Source: Mesorhizobium_K quangtriensis (GTDB lineage: Bacteria; Pseudomonadota; Alphaproteobacteria; Rhizobiales; Rhizobiaceae). From it: a stretch of 64,000 nt of DNA. Where the stretch lies: positions 1 to 64,000 of the forward strand of contig NZ_JBEBMF010000002.1 of NCBI RefSeq assembly GCF_040081925.1, given 5' to 3'. This document shows positions 53,174 to 64,000 of this stretch, piece after piece. Within the stretch, counting starts at the first letter, position 1, and each line of letters opens with the position of its first letter. The notes under the pieces were generated by a model. The model was not told the origin of the DNA, searched no databases, and saw only the letters and a list, made by a program, of their open reading frames with translations. The position numbers and the translations under genes are program-made.

Positions 53174-54565
53174 CTATGCCTGGCGCACGCCGTCCTTCAC
53201 CAGATAGGTCGGCTTGTACATCGTGACGATTTCTTCGGCCGCTGTCGGATGCACCGCCATCGTGCGGTCGAAATCGTCCTTGGTCAGCCCGGCCTTGAGC
53301 GCGATCCCCAACAACTGCGCCATCTCACCCGCATCCGGCCCAAGGATGTGCGCGCCGAGCACGAGCCGGCTGTCAGCATCGACCACAAGCTTGGTCAGCA
53401 TGCGTTCCTGCCGGCCGGATAGCGTGTGGCGCATCGGCCGGAAGCTTGCGCTGTAAACTTCGACATTCGCAAAACGCCTGCCCGCCTCGTCCTCGGATAG
53501 CCCGACGGTGCCAAGTTCCGGCTGGGAGAACACTGCGGTCGCGATGCAGTCATGGTCCGGCTCTGTCGGATTGTCCTTGAACGCGGTTTCCACGAAACAC
53601 ATCGCCTCGTGGATCGCGACCGGCGTCAGTTGGACCCGATCTGTGACGTCGCCGATCGCCCAGATACTCTCGACGTTGGTACGCGAATAAGAATCGACGA
53701 GGATTTCGCCCTTCACCCCGGTCTTCACGCCGGCCGTCTCGAGACCGAGATTCTCCGTATTGGGAATGCGCCCGATGGCCAACAGGATCTGGTCGGCCAC
53801 CAGCACCTCTCCGCCGTTCACAATGGCAGCAAGGCGCCCGTCCGACCGCTTCTCGATTTCCTCGAACATGGTGTGGCAGCGTATGCGTACACCCTTTGCC
53901 GCCATCTCCTCGTGCAGCCTGTGGCGAAGGTCGATGTCGAACCTCTGGAGTATTTCCTTGCCCCGGTAGACCAGCGTCGTGTCCACCCCGAGCCCGTGGA
54001 AGATGTTGGCGAATTCGACCGCGATGTAGCCACCGCCGGCAATGACGATGGACTTCGGAAGCTCGGGTAGGTCGAAGGCTTCGTTGGAGAAGATGCAGTG
54101 CTCGTGGCCGGGCAATGCCGCGTGCGGATTCGGGCGTCCGCCTGTGGCAACGAGGATGTGCTCCGCCGTCACCGTCCGGTTCTCACTTTCGATCCGCACC
54201 GTATGGGCATCGACCAGCGTTGCACGGCTATGGAATGCCTCCCCGCCGGCGCCCTCGACGCCCTTCTGGTAGAGACCGGAAAGTCTGCCGATCTCCCTGT
54301 CCTTGTTGGCGATCAGCGTCGGCCAGTCGAAGCTTGTCTCTGGAACAGTCCAGCCATAGCCGGCCGCATCCGCGAAATGCTCCGGAAACTGCGACGCATA
54401 GACAAAGAGCTTCTTTGGCACGCAGCCCCTGATAACGCAGGTGCCGCCGTACCGGTATTCCTCGGCGATCGCGACGCGTTTGCCGAGCGCAGCCGAGACG
54501 CGAGCCGCCCTCACCCCGCCCGAACCGCCGCCTATGACGAAAAGGTCGTAGTCGTAGTTCGGCAT
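53174..54565 (-). CDS. gor: Glutathione-disulfide reductase
   Basis: 463 residues. FAD-binding GGGSGGVRAARVSA, the redox disulfide in GGTCVIRGCVPKKLFVYAS, the NADPH-binding region VIAGGGYIAVEFANIFHGLG and the C-terminal catalytic His in AVHPTAAEEIVTMY are intact. It keeps glutathione reduced with NADPH. Shares a short gap with DUF2059 upstream. Confidence 0.95.
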   Translation of the reverse strand: MPNYDYDLFVIGGGSGGVRAARVSAALGKRVAIAEEYRYGGTCVIRGCVPKKLFVYASQFPEHFADAAGYGWTVPETSFDWPTLIANKDREIGRLSGLYQKGVEGAGGEAFHSRATLVDAHTVRIESENRTVTAEHILVATGGRPNPHAALPGHEHCIFSNEAFDLPELPKSIVIAGGGYIAVEFANIFHGLGVDTTLVYRGKEILQRFDIDLRHRLHEEMAAKGVRIRCHTMFEEIEKRSDGRLAAIVNGGEVLVADQILLAIGRIPNTENLGLETAGVKTGVKGEILVDSYSRTNVESIWAIGDVTDRVQLTPVAIHEAMCFVETAFKDNPTEPDHDCIATAVFSQPELGTVGLSEDEAGRRFANVEVYSASFRPMRHTLSGRQERMLTKLVVDADSRLVLGAHILGPDAGEMAQLLGIALKAGLTKDDFDRTMAVHPTAAEEIVTMYKPTYLVKDGVRQA

Positions 54566-54622
54566 GGTTGGATTCCCGGCGGCGCTTCAGACGGACAGTT
54601 AAGTCTCGCGGCCCCAAAAGAA

Positions 54623-54644
54623 AAGCCCGGCATGCGCCGGGCTT
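54623..54644 (-). terminator. Rho-independent terminator of the DUF2059 gene
   Basis: On the complement AAGCCCGGC-GCAT-GCCGGGCTT is followed by TTCTTTTGG. It lies between the DUF2059 stop and gor, so gor has its own promoter. Confidence 0.85.
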
Positions 54645-54669
54645 CTTGTACCACCTCGGCGGAAAACCG

Positions 54670-55314
54670 CTATTGGATCTGGTCCAGTCCCTCGAGTCCG
54701 GGCGCCGCCTCGCCCTCCGGAGCAGCCCCCTCTTGCGGCGCGGCTCCATCTTCCGGCGCCGCTCCCGCTTCGGGTGTAGCCTGGGCCGGCGGCGGATTAG
54801 CCTTCGCCTGCGCCTGAATGATATTTGTAATCGTGGTACTGACCTCGTTGGCGAGGTCTCGCTGGATGCCGCGCTGCCAGATATCGACGGCCCTTGTCAT
54901 GTCGCGGTTGATCAACGGCCCCTGGCTAAGCAACTTCACCCCCGCCTCGCTTGTGTAGAACGTGGCGATTGTGTTGAGTTCCGCCTCGGAGAATGCGCGA
55001 GCGTAGATCAACGCCACTTCCTTCTCCAGATCGGCGCGGCGGGCCGCCAGCGCGAGTGCCTTTTCGTCGACAGTGGAACTGATCAGGTCCGTAAGATCAG
55101 GATTTTGCTGGATGAGTTCGGTCTTCAGCATCTGGGCAGCAGCCGGAAGCAACAGATCATACTGCTCCGTCGCCTTCAACGCCGCCATGGCGGAGCGCGC
55201 CGCCTTGATATGCGCTTCCGAAATGTCCTGAGCGAAAACGTGCGACGACAGGACGACGAAGGCCGATGCAGCCAGAGCCGCGACAGTCCGACGGACTCGA
55301 GACGTAACCATCAT
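54670..55314 (-). CDS. DUF2059 domain secreted protein
   Basis: 214 residues with a signal peptide (VAALAASAFVVLSSHVFA). The DUF2059 helical domain spans about residues 35-150 (LEKEVALIYARAFSEAELNT, IATFYTSEAGVKLLSQGPLI). The tail is a low-complexity Ala/Pro/Glu repeat (APEDGAAPQEGAAPEGEAAP). The start ATGATG at 55314/55311 is supported by the signal peptide. Function unknown; it regularly sits between gor and rpiA in this order. Confidence 0.88.
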   Translation of the reverse strand: MMVTSRVRRTVAALAASAFVVLSSHVFAQDISEAHIKAARSAMAALKATEQYDLLLPAAAQMLKTELIQQNPDLTDLISSTVDEKALALAARRADLEKEVALIYARAFSEAELNTIATFYTSEAGVKLLSQGPLINRDMTRAVDIWQRGIQRDLANEVSTTITNIIQAQAKANPPPAQATPEAGAAPEDGAAPQEGAAPEGEAAPGLEGLDQIQ

Positions 55315-55336
55315 GAGCAGAAGACCCCTTGATTTC

Positions 55337-56032
55337 TCAGCTTGCGTGTACCGATCTGATTCCGTCGGCGCCCGCAACAATCGCCAGACTTGCCATTCCC
55401 AGAAACAGTCCGTGTTCGACAACCCCCGGAATGGCGAGCAGCGCATTCGACAGCGCTCTTGTATCGGGAATGCGGCCAAAAGATGCATCCAGGATGAAAT
55501 GCCCGCCGTCTGTAACAAAAGGCCGGCCTTCCGTCATCCTCAATGTCAGCTGCCCCGACAGCCCGAGCGCGGATGACGCTCGCGTAATCGCGATCTCGGT
55601 AGCCTTCATCCCAAATCCGTTCACCTCGATTGGCAGAGGGAATCGTCCCAGCGTGTCCACGAGCTTGCTGTCATCCGCAATCACGATCATCCGCGCCGAC
55701 GCTGCCGCGACGATCTTTTCGCGCAGCAAGGCGCCGCCTCCGCCCTTGATCAGGTTGAGCCTAGGATCGACCTCGTCGGCGCCATCCACCGTGAGGTCCA
55801 GTTCCGGTGTCTGTTCGAGGGTCGAAAGAGGAACACCAAGTTCCTCGCACAAGGCAGCCGTCCGCTCGGATGTCGGCACCCCGATGATCCGCATGCCCGC
55901 GTGAACCTTCTCGGCCAGAAGCCGCACGAACTCGGCAGCGGTCGTTCCGGTCCCGATGCCCAGCCGCATGCCGTCCTCGACATGGCCAAGCGCGGCTCTC
56001 GCCGCCTCGATCTTCAGCGCTTTCTGATCCAT
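55337..56032 (-). CDS. rpiA: Ribose-5-phosphate isomerase A
   Basis: 231 residues. Interconverts ribose-5-P and ribulose-5-P. Motifs: RLGIGTGTTAAEFVRLLAEK, VPTSERTAALCEELGVPLST, LDLTVDGADEVDP and LIKGGGGALLREKIVAAAS. ATG at 56032 gives the family start; an in-frame upstream extension is not conserved. It precedes DUF2059 by 22 bp. Confidence 0.96.
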   Translation of the reverse strand: MDQKALKIEAARAALGHVEDGMRLGIGTGTTAAEFVRLLAEKVHAGMRIIGVPTSERTAALCEELGVPLSTLEQTPELDLTVDGADEVDPRLNLIKGGGGALLREKIVAAASARMIVIADDSKLVDTLGRFPLPIEVNGFGMKATEIAITRASSALGLSGQLTLRMTEGRPFVTDGGHFILDASFGRIPDTRALSNALLAIPGVVEHGLFLGMASLAIVAGADGIRSVHAS

Positions 56033-56181
56033 GTTTCCCGCAGTCTTCCTCTCGGGTGCGGCTCCTACCATCTTTGCTGTCCAAGGCAAAGCAGACGGTT
56101 GGGTTGGCGCCTCCTGCTTGCGCCCCTGCCTCGACCGGGCTATCCGAACGAGCCAGAAATCAGCTCTCGGGGAATCGCATC

Positions 56182-56865
56182 ATGGCCAGGCCGATCGTCG
56201 TTTTTGACCTGGACGGAACTTTGGTCGATACCGCACCCGACCTGCTCGACAGCCTGAACCACACCCTCGACGCCGGCGGGGTCGCTCGCACAGACTTGGC
56301 CGGGTTCCGCCAGTTCGTGGGGCACGGCGGTCGCGTCATGATCGAGCGCGCCTATCAGGCACAGCGCCGCGACTTCGCCGCCGGCGAGCATGACCGGCTG
56401 TTCGCCCTGTTTCTGGAGCATTACGGCGCGAACGTTCCCGGACAGTCGAAGCCCTACCCCGGCGTCGTTGAGGCGCTAGACAGGCTACGGGACGCCGATT
56501 ACCTCCTCGCTGTCTGTACGAACAAGACCGAAGAACTGTCAAAGCGACTGCTGGTTGGCCTTGGCCTCTCGGGCTATTTCGCCGCGATCTGCGGCCAGGA
56601 CACATTCGCCTTCAGGAAGCCCGATCCGCGTCATCTCACCGAAACCATCCTACTTGCGGGCGCCAACCCGAAGCACGCGATAATGGTCGGCGATTCGCGC
56701 ACCGACATTGACACGGCGAAGGCGGCCGGCATCCCCGTCGTCGCGGTCGATTTCGGCTATACAGACCGCCACGTGCGCGAGTTCGAACCGTCGAAGATCA
56801 TCTCCCATTTCGACGAACTGACCGTGCCACTTACGATGCAGCTGATGGCCGCCCAAGGCCATTGA
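56182..56865 (+). CDS. gph: Phosphoglycolate phosphatase (HAD superfamily)
   Basis: 227 residues. Motif I is VVFDLDGTLVDTAPDLLDSL with the nucleophile Asp; motif II VCTNKT; motif III KPDPRHL; motif IV MVGDSRTDIDTAKAAG. It is in the gph branch, which removes phosphoglycolate from DNA repair and photorespiration-like routes; exact substrate unproven. It is divergent from rpiA (149 bp). Confidence 0.9.
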   Translation: MARPIVVFDLDGTLVDTAPDLLDSLNHTLDAGGVARTDLAGFRQFVGHGGRVMIERAYQAQRRDFAAGEHDRLFALFLEHYGANVPGQSKPYPGVVEALDRLRDADYLLAVCTNKTEELSKRLLVGLGLSGYFAAICGQDTFAFRKPDPRHLTETILLAGANPKHAIMVGDSRTDIDTAKAAGIPVVAVDFGYTDRHVREFEPSKIISHFDELTVPLTMQLMAAQGH

Positions 56866-56909
56866 CCGGCTGGATTGTGATCCTGAAAGAGCTAGATTTT
56901 CGGGGTTGA

Positions 56910-56984
56910 TGGTGGGCGATACAGGGATTGAACCTGTGACCCCACCCGTGTGAAGGGTGTGCTCTCCCGCTGAGCTAATCGCCC
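56910..56984 (-). tRNA. tRNA-Val (anticodon CAC)
   Basis: 75 bases on the complement: acceptor GGGCGAT pairs with ATCGCCC, D arm GCTCAGCGGGAGAGC, anticodon stem-loop CACCCTTCACACGGGTG with CAC, T arm CACAGGTTCAATCCCTGTA-type, and encoded CCA. Confidence 0.96.
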
Positions 56985-57105
56985 GCCTATGGCCGCTGGC
57001 CAAAGCGAAGCGCGATATAGGCCGCAGCCGTGTTTGAAGTCAAGGACGCAGACAGCCTATCCGGCGTTAGGCAAATCGCGTTCTCCCTCTTATCCCGCAC
57101 CCAAG

Positions 57106-57132
57106 AAAAAAGCCGGGACGAACCCGGCTTTT
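57106..57132 (-). terminator. Terminator after hupB
   Basis: AAAAAAGCCGGG-ACGA-ACCCGGCTTTTT is a strong hairpin with A and T runs, 27 bp beyond the hupB stop; it can work in both directions. Confidence 0.88.
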
Positions 57133-57158
57133 TCCATGTTCCGCATCAGGCGCGTCAA

Positions 57159-57431
57159 TCAGTTGACGGCGTCCTTGAGGCCCTTGCCGGCCGAGAACTT
57201 CGGCACGGTGCGGGCGGGAATCTTCACGGCAGCGCCGGTCTGCGGGTTACGGCCGGTCGAGGCAGCGCGCTTGGACACGGAGAAATTGCCGAAGCCCACG
57301 AGGCGCACGTCGCCGCCATTCTTCAACTCGCCGGTGATTACGGAGAACACCGCATCAACCGCCGACTGCGCATCGCTCTTCGAAATATTGGCAGCGTCGG
57401 CAACGGCGGACACCAGTTCGTTCTTGTTCAT
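57159..57431 (-). CDS. hupB: HU-family DNA-binding protein
   Basis: 90 residues, the exact family size. MNKNELVSAVADAANISKSD, AVDAVFSVITGELKNGGDVR and LVGFGNFSVSKRAAS with the DNA-binding arm TGRNPQTGAAVKIPARTVPK and FSAGKGLKDAVN. It packages and bends DNA. It is downstream of lon on the same strand, separated by a terminator-like hairpin. Confidence 0.97.
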   Translation of the reverse strand: MNKNELVSAVADAANISKSDAQSAVDAVFSVITGELKNGGDVRLVGFGNFSVSKRAASTGRNPQTGAAVKIPARTVPKFSAGKGLKDAVN

Positions 57432-57560
57432 CTACTTTCCCTTCCATGAGAAAACCGGACGAGACTCGCTCCGGCAGGAAGCGGACTTTATGAAAAACTG
57501 GCTCCGCAACCAAGCGGAAAAATCGTTGGAACCCTTGGAAATCCGGGCTTTTTTAACAGA

Positions 57561-57586
57561 AAAGCCGGGCCCGAAGGCCCGGCTTT
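57561..57586 (-). terminator. Terminator after lon
   Basis: AAAGCCGGGC-CCGAAG-GCCCGGCTTT forms a 10-bp stem; on the complement it is followed by TCTGTTAAAAAAG. It lies 30 bp after the lon stop. Confidence 0.75.
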
Positions 57587-57616
57587 GCATATTGCGTCGC
57601 AGCAATTGCGATTCGG

Positions 57617-60034
<2,418 letters not shown>

Positions 60035-60378
60035 CTTACTTACCTTTCCTCGCGGCCGCCTTGAGCCAACCGCGAATCTCATATTAACGGCCACCAACCG
60101 TCTCGCCTACCACGTAACACGATTTGTGGATTTTCAGCACGGAATACAGCTTGTGGCCCAATGGTGGTTAATTGGATAGCAAGGCGGCAAAGATCAAGTG
60201 TGGCTGCCTCCAACGTCATGCGCCGTGCGCCTCATGCATAGCTCGCGATGGCTTCCTATGCGGAAGATCACACCGTAATATGAGGCACGACGGCGGAAAC
60301 GATTGCCCAATCAACACCATAGAGTACGTATGTTCCCAATGCACCGACCATGCTCGGCTTTGACGCGACAGGTGCGCC
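60035..60378. other. Divergent gap between lon and the Tat-exported protein gene
   Basis: 344 bp. A 63-codon frame at 60172-60363 is Cys-rich but lacks a ribosome site and was not accepted. I see no RNA or repeat that I recognise; the lon promoter must lie here. Confidence 0.5.
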
Positions 60379-61677
60379 ATGTCCGTTGACCGCCGCAGCC
60401 TTCTCACCGGCGGAGCCCTCTTGGCCCTTGCCGCAACGGCAACCGACAAGACTGAAGCCGCTCCCGCCAAACCCGCCAAAAAGGACCTTGGCGATACGGC
60501 CGTTTACGTACCCGGCTATCTTCCGGACAGCGCTTACGCCAACGGCAAGCCGCTGGCCCAAAACCGCCGCTTCAACCGCGCCATCAAGGGCCAGCCCTAC
60601 TACAAGATGCTGGCGCGCGTCGGCTTCGACGGATCGATCCGCCAGACGCTGCTGCCAGTTGCGGCGCACGACGTAGAGGTCGCGCCCGATCGCTCGATCG
60701 GAGTGCTGTGCTCGATGGACGGCGAACAGCACACGGCTTTCGATCCCGATACGCTCGAACTCGCTGCAATCGGCCCTTCGCTCGGCGATGGCTGGCGCGG
60801 CGGCGGACATGCCGTCTATCTCGATGGCGGCAGGACGGCGATCCTCTCCGAGCGCGCGCCCTACCAGCCATGGCAGGGCAAGGCGGAGCGGCATTACGGC
60901 CGCTTGACGATCCGCGACCCGAAAACGCTGAAGATTGCCGAGACCTACTCCACCTACGGCATCGATCCGCACGACATCCGGCTCACCGCCGACGGCAGAT
61001 ACATCGTCGCCGCCAACTATGGCTCGACGGTCTCGGCCGAAACCCGCCAGTACACCATCCCGCGCCAGGTCGTGCAGGCGTCGATCACCGTGGTCGAAGT
61101 CTCGAGCGGCAAGCTGGTAGACAAGCGTATCACCGGCCGCAGCGACACGGAACTACGCCATCTTGCGGCCGGCCGGCTGGACCGCATCTTCGCGATCCAG
61201 TCGCGCTACGGCAACGACCGCGCCAATGCCCGTCAGCTCGCCGACGAAAACATCGCCCATGAATCCGACATCACCACCGACCCCGGCTACAACTACATGG
61301 CCGCGGCGACGCTGAAATACGACGCGTCCCGCAACCGCCTAACGAAAATGGGTGATGCTAACGCCACGAAGCTGATGCGCCACGGCCTGTCGATCCGCTA
61401 CGACGACAAGCACGACGAGGCGATCGCCACCTACCCCACCACGCACCATGTCTTGGTGTTCGACGGGGCCACCGGCGCGGTCTCAAACATCCTCGACACC
61501 AGCACAGGCGGCCTGCGCTATCCCGCCGGCGTCACCTTCCTGCCCGACGGCAAGCATTACTGCGTGACGGGCCACTGGGAGAACCTGTTGGTCTTCGAGC
61601 GCGGAACACACCGCCTCGTACGCGACCTCTGCCTTTACCCCGTCTTCTTCGGCCACAGCCACATCACGGCGGCCTGA
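60379..61677 (+). CDS. Tat-exported DUF1513-like beta-propeller protein
   Basis: 432 residues. The N-terminus is a twin-arginine signal (DRRSLLTGGALLALAATA). The rest alternates strands in propeller-like repeats (VAAHDVEVAPDRSIGVLCSM, GGHAVYLDGGRTAILSERAP, GIDPHDIRLTADGRYIVAAN, GLRYPAGVTFLPDGKHYCVT), fitting DUF1513, a periplasmic family linked to iron/porphyrin-type loci in other bacteria. No partner gene is here. It lies alone and in the opposite direction between lon and clpX. Confidence 0.82.
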   Translation: MSVDRRSLLTGGALLALAATATDKTEAAPAKPAKKDLGDTAVYVPGYLPDSAYANGKPLAQNRRFNRAIKGQPYYKMLARVGFDGSIRQTLLPVAAHDVEVAPDRSIGVLCSMDGEQHTAFDPDTLELAAIGPSLGDGWRGGGHAVYLDGGRTAILSERAPYQPWQGKAERHYGRLTIRDPKTLKIAETYSTYGIDPHDIRLTADGRYIVAANYGSTVSAETRQYTIPRQVVQASITVVEVSSGKLVDKRITGRSDTELRHLAAGRLDRIFAIQSRYGNDRANARQLADENIAHESDITTDPGYNYMAAATLKYDASRNRLTKMGDANATKLMRHGLSIRYDDKHDEAIATYPTTHHVLVFDGATGAVSNILDTSTGGLRYPAGVTFLPDGKHYCVTGHWENLLVFERGTHRLVRDLCLYPVFFGHSHITAA

Positions 61678-61683
61678 AACAGA

Positions 61684-61705
61684 AACGGCGCCCGAAGGCG
61701 CCGTT
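61684..61705. terminator. Terminator between the DUF1513-like gene and clpX
   Basis: AACGGCGCC-CGAAG-GGCGCCGTT forms a strong stem just after the first gene and 24 bp beyond the clpX stop. T runs are short, so strength is uncertain. Confidence 0.6.
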
Positions 61706-61728
61706 CCGTTCAACGTCAAGCGCAACGC

Positions 61729-63009
61729 TTACGCGCTGGCCTTGCTGTCCTTCTTTTCCTTGGCCTCGGTGTAGATGTAAAGCGGCCGGGCGTTGCCGGA
61801 CACCACTTCTTCCGAGATCACGACTTCCTGCACGCCTTCCAGCGCCGGCAACTCGAACATCGTGTCGAGCAGGATCGCTTCCATGATGGAGCGCAGGCCG
61901 CGTGCGCCGGTCTTGCGCTCGATGGCGCGCTTGGCGATCGCCGACAATGCGTTCTCGTGGAAGGTCAGTTCCACGTTCTCCATCTCGAACAGGCGCTGAT
62001 ACTGCTTCACCAGAGCGTTCTTCGGCTCGGTCAGGATCTGGATCAGCGCCGGTTCGTCGAGGTCTTCGAGCGTCGCCAGAACCGGCAGACGGCCGACGAA
62101 CTCCGGGATCAGGCCGAACTTCAAGAGATCCTCAGGCTCGACCTGGCGGAACAGTTCGCCCGAGCGCCGGTCTTCCGGCGAGGCGACACTCGCGCCGAAG
62201 CCGATCGAGGTCTTGCGGCCGCGATCCGAGATGATCCTGTCCAGACCGGCGAACGCGCCGCCGCAGATGAAGAGGATGTTGGCCGTATCGACCTGCAGGA
62301 ATTCCTGCTGCGGATGCTTCCTGCCACCCTGCGGCGGCACGGAGGCGACTGTGCCTTCCATGATCTTCAGCAACGCCTGCTGCACGCCCTCGCCCGACAC
62401 GTCCCGTGTGATCGACGGATTGTCCGACTTGCGGCTGATCTTGTCGATCTCGTCGATGTAGACGATGCCGCGCTGCGCCCGCTCGACATTGTAGTCGGCC
62501 GACTGCAGCAGCTTCAGGATGATGTTCTCGACGTCCTCGCCGACATAGCCGGCTTCGGTCAGCGTCGTCGCGTCGGCCATTGTGAACGGCACGTCGATGA
62601 TGCGGGCCAGCGTCTGCGCCAGCAGCGTCTTGCCGCAGCCGGTCGGGCCGATCAGCAGGATGTTCGACTTCGCCAGTTCGACGTCGTTGTTCTTGCCGGC
62701 ATGCGCGAGGCGCTTGTAATGGTTGTGCACCGCCACCGACAGCACGCGCTTGGCATATGGCTGGCCGATCACGTAATCGTCGAGGACCTTCAAAATCTCC
62801 TGCGGGGTCGGCACGCCGTCGCGCGCGACCTTCATGGAGCTCTTGTTCTCCTCGCGGATGATGTCCATGCAGAGCTCGACGCATTCATCGCAGATGAATA
62901 CGGTCGGTCCGGCGATCAGCTTGCGAACCTCGTGCTGGCTCTTGCCGCAGAACGAGCAGTAGAGCGTGTTCTTCGAGTCTCCGCCGCTGCTATTGCCGAC
63001 TTTGCTCAT
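61729..63009 (-). CDS. clpX: ATP-dependent Clp protease ATP-binding subunit ClpX
   Basis: 426 residues. The N-terminal four-Cys zinc domain (CSFCGKSQHEVRKLIAG and FICDECVELC), Walker A LIGPTGCGKTLLAQTLA, Walker B VYIDEIDKISRK, the ClpP-binding IGF loop (KTSIGFGASV) and sensor 2 (KTGARGLRSIMEAILLD) are all seen. It unfolds substrates for ClpP. clpP is 313 bp upstream on the same strand. Confidence 0.98.
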   Translation of the reverse strand: MSKVGNSSGGDSKNTLYCSFCGKSQHEVRKLIAGPTVFICDECVELCMDIIREENKSSMKVARDGVPTPQEILKVLDDYVIGQPYAKRVLSVAVHNHYKRLAHAGKNNDVELAKSNILLIGPTGCGKTLLAQTLARIIDVPFTMADATTLTEAGYVGEDVENIILKLLQSADYNVERAQRGIVYIDEIDKISRKSDNPSITRDVSGEGVQQALLKIMEGTVASVPPQGGRKHPQQEFLQVDTANILFICGGAFAGLDRIISDRGRKTSIGFGASVASPEDRRSGELFRQVEPEDLLKFGLIPEFVGRLPVLATLEDLDEPALIQILTEPKNALVKQYQRLFEMENVELTFHENALSAIAKRAIERKTGARGLRSIMEAILLDTMFELPALEGVQEVVISEEVVSGNARPLYIYTEAKEKKDSKASA

Positions 63010-63322
63010 ATCGTCTTCGTCCTTTCCGCAGCGTCACCCCGAAACCGGTGCGGACGCCTCTATGCAATATAGAGCTCACGCCCGCTGATACCAGCAAACT
63101 CGCCCGATACGCATTCACACGAAACACACAATCGACCGGCGCGGCAATGATTCGCAATAAGCCCCGACAAAGCTAAGCCGTCGAAAATCAACATAGGCTT
63201 AACGTAGGCGGTCCCTCCAAGGGAGGAAACAGCTAATTGTGACCGAAATGCCGCAGGCCGCGTCAAAAATACGTCATATCCCCAAACCGCCCCGAAGAGG
63301 CGGTTTGCAAGGGGTTCCGGCG
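63010..63322. other. Gap between clpP and clpX
   Basis: 313 bp without a gene. A terminator hairpin lies near clpP (63284-63306). The remaining sequence must contain a clpX promoter; no repeat or RNA is recognised. Confidence 0.55.
63284..63306 (-). terminator. Terminator after clpP
   Basis: AAACCGCC-CCGAAGA-GGCGGTTT forms an 8-bp hairpin 17 bp beyond the clpP stop on the complement; the following bases are not T-rich, so it may be a weak or partial terminator. Confidence 0.6.
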
Positions 63323-63955
63323 TCACTTGGCTGCGGGAACTTCCATCGCCTCGCGCGACGTGATGACCTTGTCGATCAGGCCGAATTCGAGGGCCTGCTC
63401 GACAGTCATGAAGCGGTCGCGCTCCATGGCGTTGTGGATCGTCTCGTAGTCCTGGCCGGTGTGCTTGACGTAAATCTCGTTCAGCCGGCGCTTCAGGGCC
63501 TCCGTCCACTGCGCATGGATCATGATATCGGTCGCCTGGCCCTGATAACCGCCGGAGGGCTGGTGAACCATGATCGAGGCGTTCGGCGTGGCAAAGCGCA
63601 TATCCTTGGCGCCTGCGCAAAGCAGCAGCGAACCAGCCGACATCGCCTGCCCGACGCAAAGCGTGGCAACCGGAGGCTTGATGAACTGCATGGTATCATA
63701 CATCGCCAGACCGCTGGTGACGACGCCGCCCGGCGAATTGATGTAGAGATTGATCTCTTTCTTGGGGTTTTCGGCCTCAAGGAAAAGGAGCTGTGCGCAA
63801 ACCAGCGACGCCATGCCGTCCTCGATCGGGCCGGTGATGAAGATGATGCGCTCCTTCAGCAGGCGCGAAAAGATGTCGTAGGCGCGCTCGCCCCGGTTGG
63901 TCTGCTCGACCACCATCGGCACGAGGTTCATGTAGTGTTCGACGGGGTCTCTCAT
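63323..63955 (-). CDS. clpP: ATP-dependent Clp protease proteolytic subunit
   Basis: 210 residues. The catalytic Ser is in GQAMSAGSLLLCAGAK, the His in MVHQPSGGYQGQATD, and the Asp is in the ERDRFMTVEQALEFGLID region. INLYINSPGGVVTSGLAMYD is the conserved handle. The ATG at 63955 has AAGGGACAACG upstream; the in-frame codon at the window edge (64000) is not the start. Confidence 0.97.
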   Translation of the reverse strand: MRDPVEHYMNLVPMVVEQTNRGERAYDIFSRLLKERIIFITGPIEDGMASLVCAQLLFLEAENPKKEINLYINSPGGVVTSGLAMYDTMQFIKPPVATLCVGQAMSAGSLLLCAGAKDMRFATPNASIMVHQPSGGYQGQATDIMIHAQWTEALKRRLNEIYVKHTGQDYETIHNAMERDRFMTVEQALEFGLIDKVITSREAMEVPAAK

Positions 63956-64000
63956 CGTTGTCCCTTTTCCGGCTGGGATTCCGGCGCCCGGCGAATGCAA

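Noticed and set aside
60172..60363. Cys-rich 63-codon frame between lon and the DUF1513-like gene
   Set aside because: No ribosome site, start codon unlikely, and the Cys spacing fits no metal-binding family.

Overview
The window is about 62-63% GC chromosomal DNA from an alphaproteobacterium of the order Hyphomicrobiales (Rhizobiales). A Phyllobacteriaceae or Mesorhizobium-like organism is the best guess. The evidence is the gene order: aroQ-accB-accC-aat-DUF2155-NDUFA12, gor-DUF2059-rpiA-gph, prfB-mrcA-amiC and hupB-lon-clpX-clpP. A BA14K protein, Ala-rich secreted proteins and class II DAHP synthase fit the same group. The species cannot be named from the sequence alone. No phage, insertion sequence, CRISPR array or rRNA operon was seen.

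Region 1 (1-3.7 kb): the 5' part of tuf, an unknown small protein, exonuclease III, a ribbon-helix-helix protein with a PAS-like tail, and a small membrane protein. Region 2 (3.7-16.9 kb): a complete Tad/Flp pilus locus as two divergent operons. The leftward operon runs flp, cpaB, cpaC, small lipoprotein, tadG-like, two tadE-like genes, cpaE. It continues by overlapping stop/start codons into an L,D-transpeptidase, a membrane/coiled-coil protein and a secreted SH3-like protein. The rightward operon is cpaF, tadB, tadC, tadD, cpaA. A consensus CtrA-type box lies upstream of flp.

Region 3 (16.9-23.9 kb): a J-domain protein, tRNA-Gly, tRNA-Tyr, rlmB, BA14K, tRNA-Thr, a polysaccharide pyruvyl transferase, small secreted proteins and gatB. 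Region 4 (23.9-29.9 kb): a compact surface-glycan operon with an initiating sugar-phosphate transferase, UDP-xylose synthase, GDP-mannose 3,5-epimerase, a WecG-type glycosyltransferase and a fused mannose-1-phosphate guanylyltransferase/AGE isomerase. No flippase, polymerase or export gene is present. A palindrome sits inside its probable promoter.

Region 5 (30.1-40.7 kb): housekeeping genes aroQ, accBC, aat, a chromosomal class D beta-lactamase, DUF2155, NDUFA12, MliC, nadK, a DEAD-box helicase, an OmpA-type lipoprotein and prfB. prfB needs a programmed +1 frameshift. Region 6 (40.9-49.3 kb): mrcA, amiC, aroG, a GGDEF protein, a GFA protein, dgkA and a lipoprotein. Region 7 (49.6-57 kb): a three-gene sugar ABC importer, gor, DUF2059, rpiA, gph and tRNA-Val. 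Region 8 (57-64 kb): hupB, lon, a Tat-exported beta-propeller-like protein, clpX and clpP.

The least ordinary parts are the cell-wall module at the end of the Tad operon, the ManC-AGE fusion beside a GDP-mannose epimerase, and a few regulatory palindromes. Most of the rest is standard for the order.
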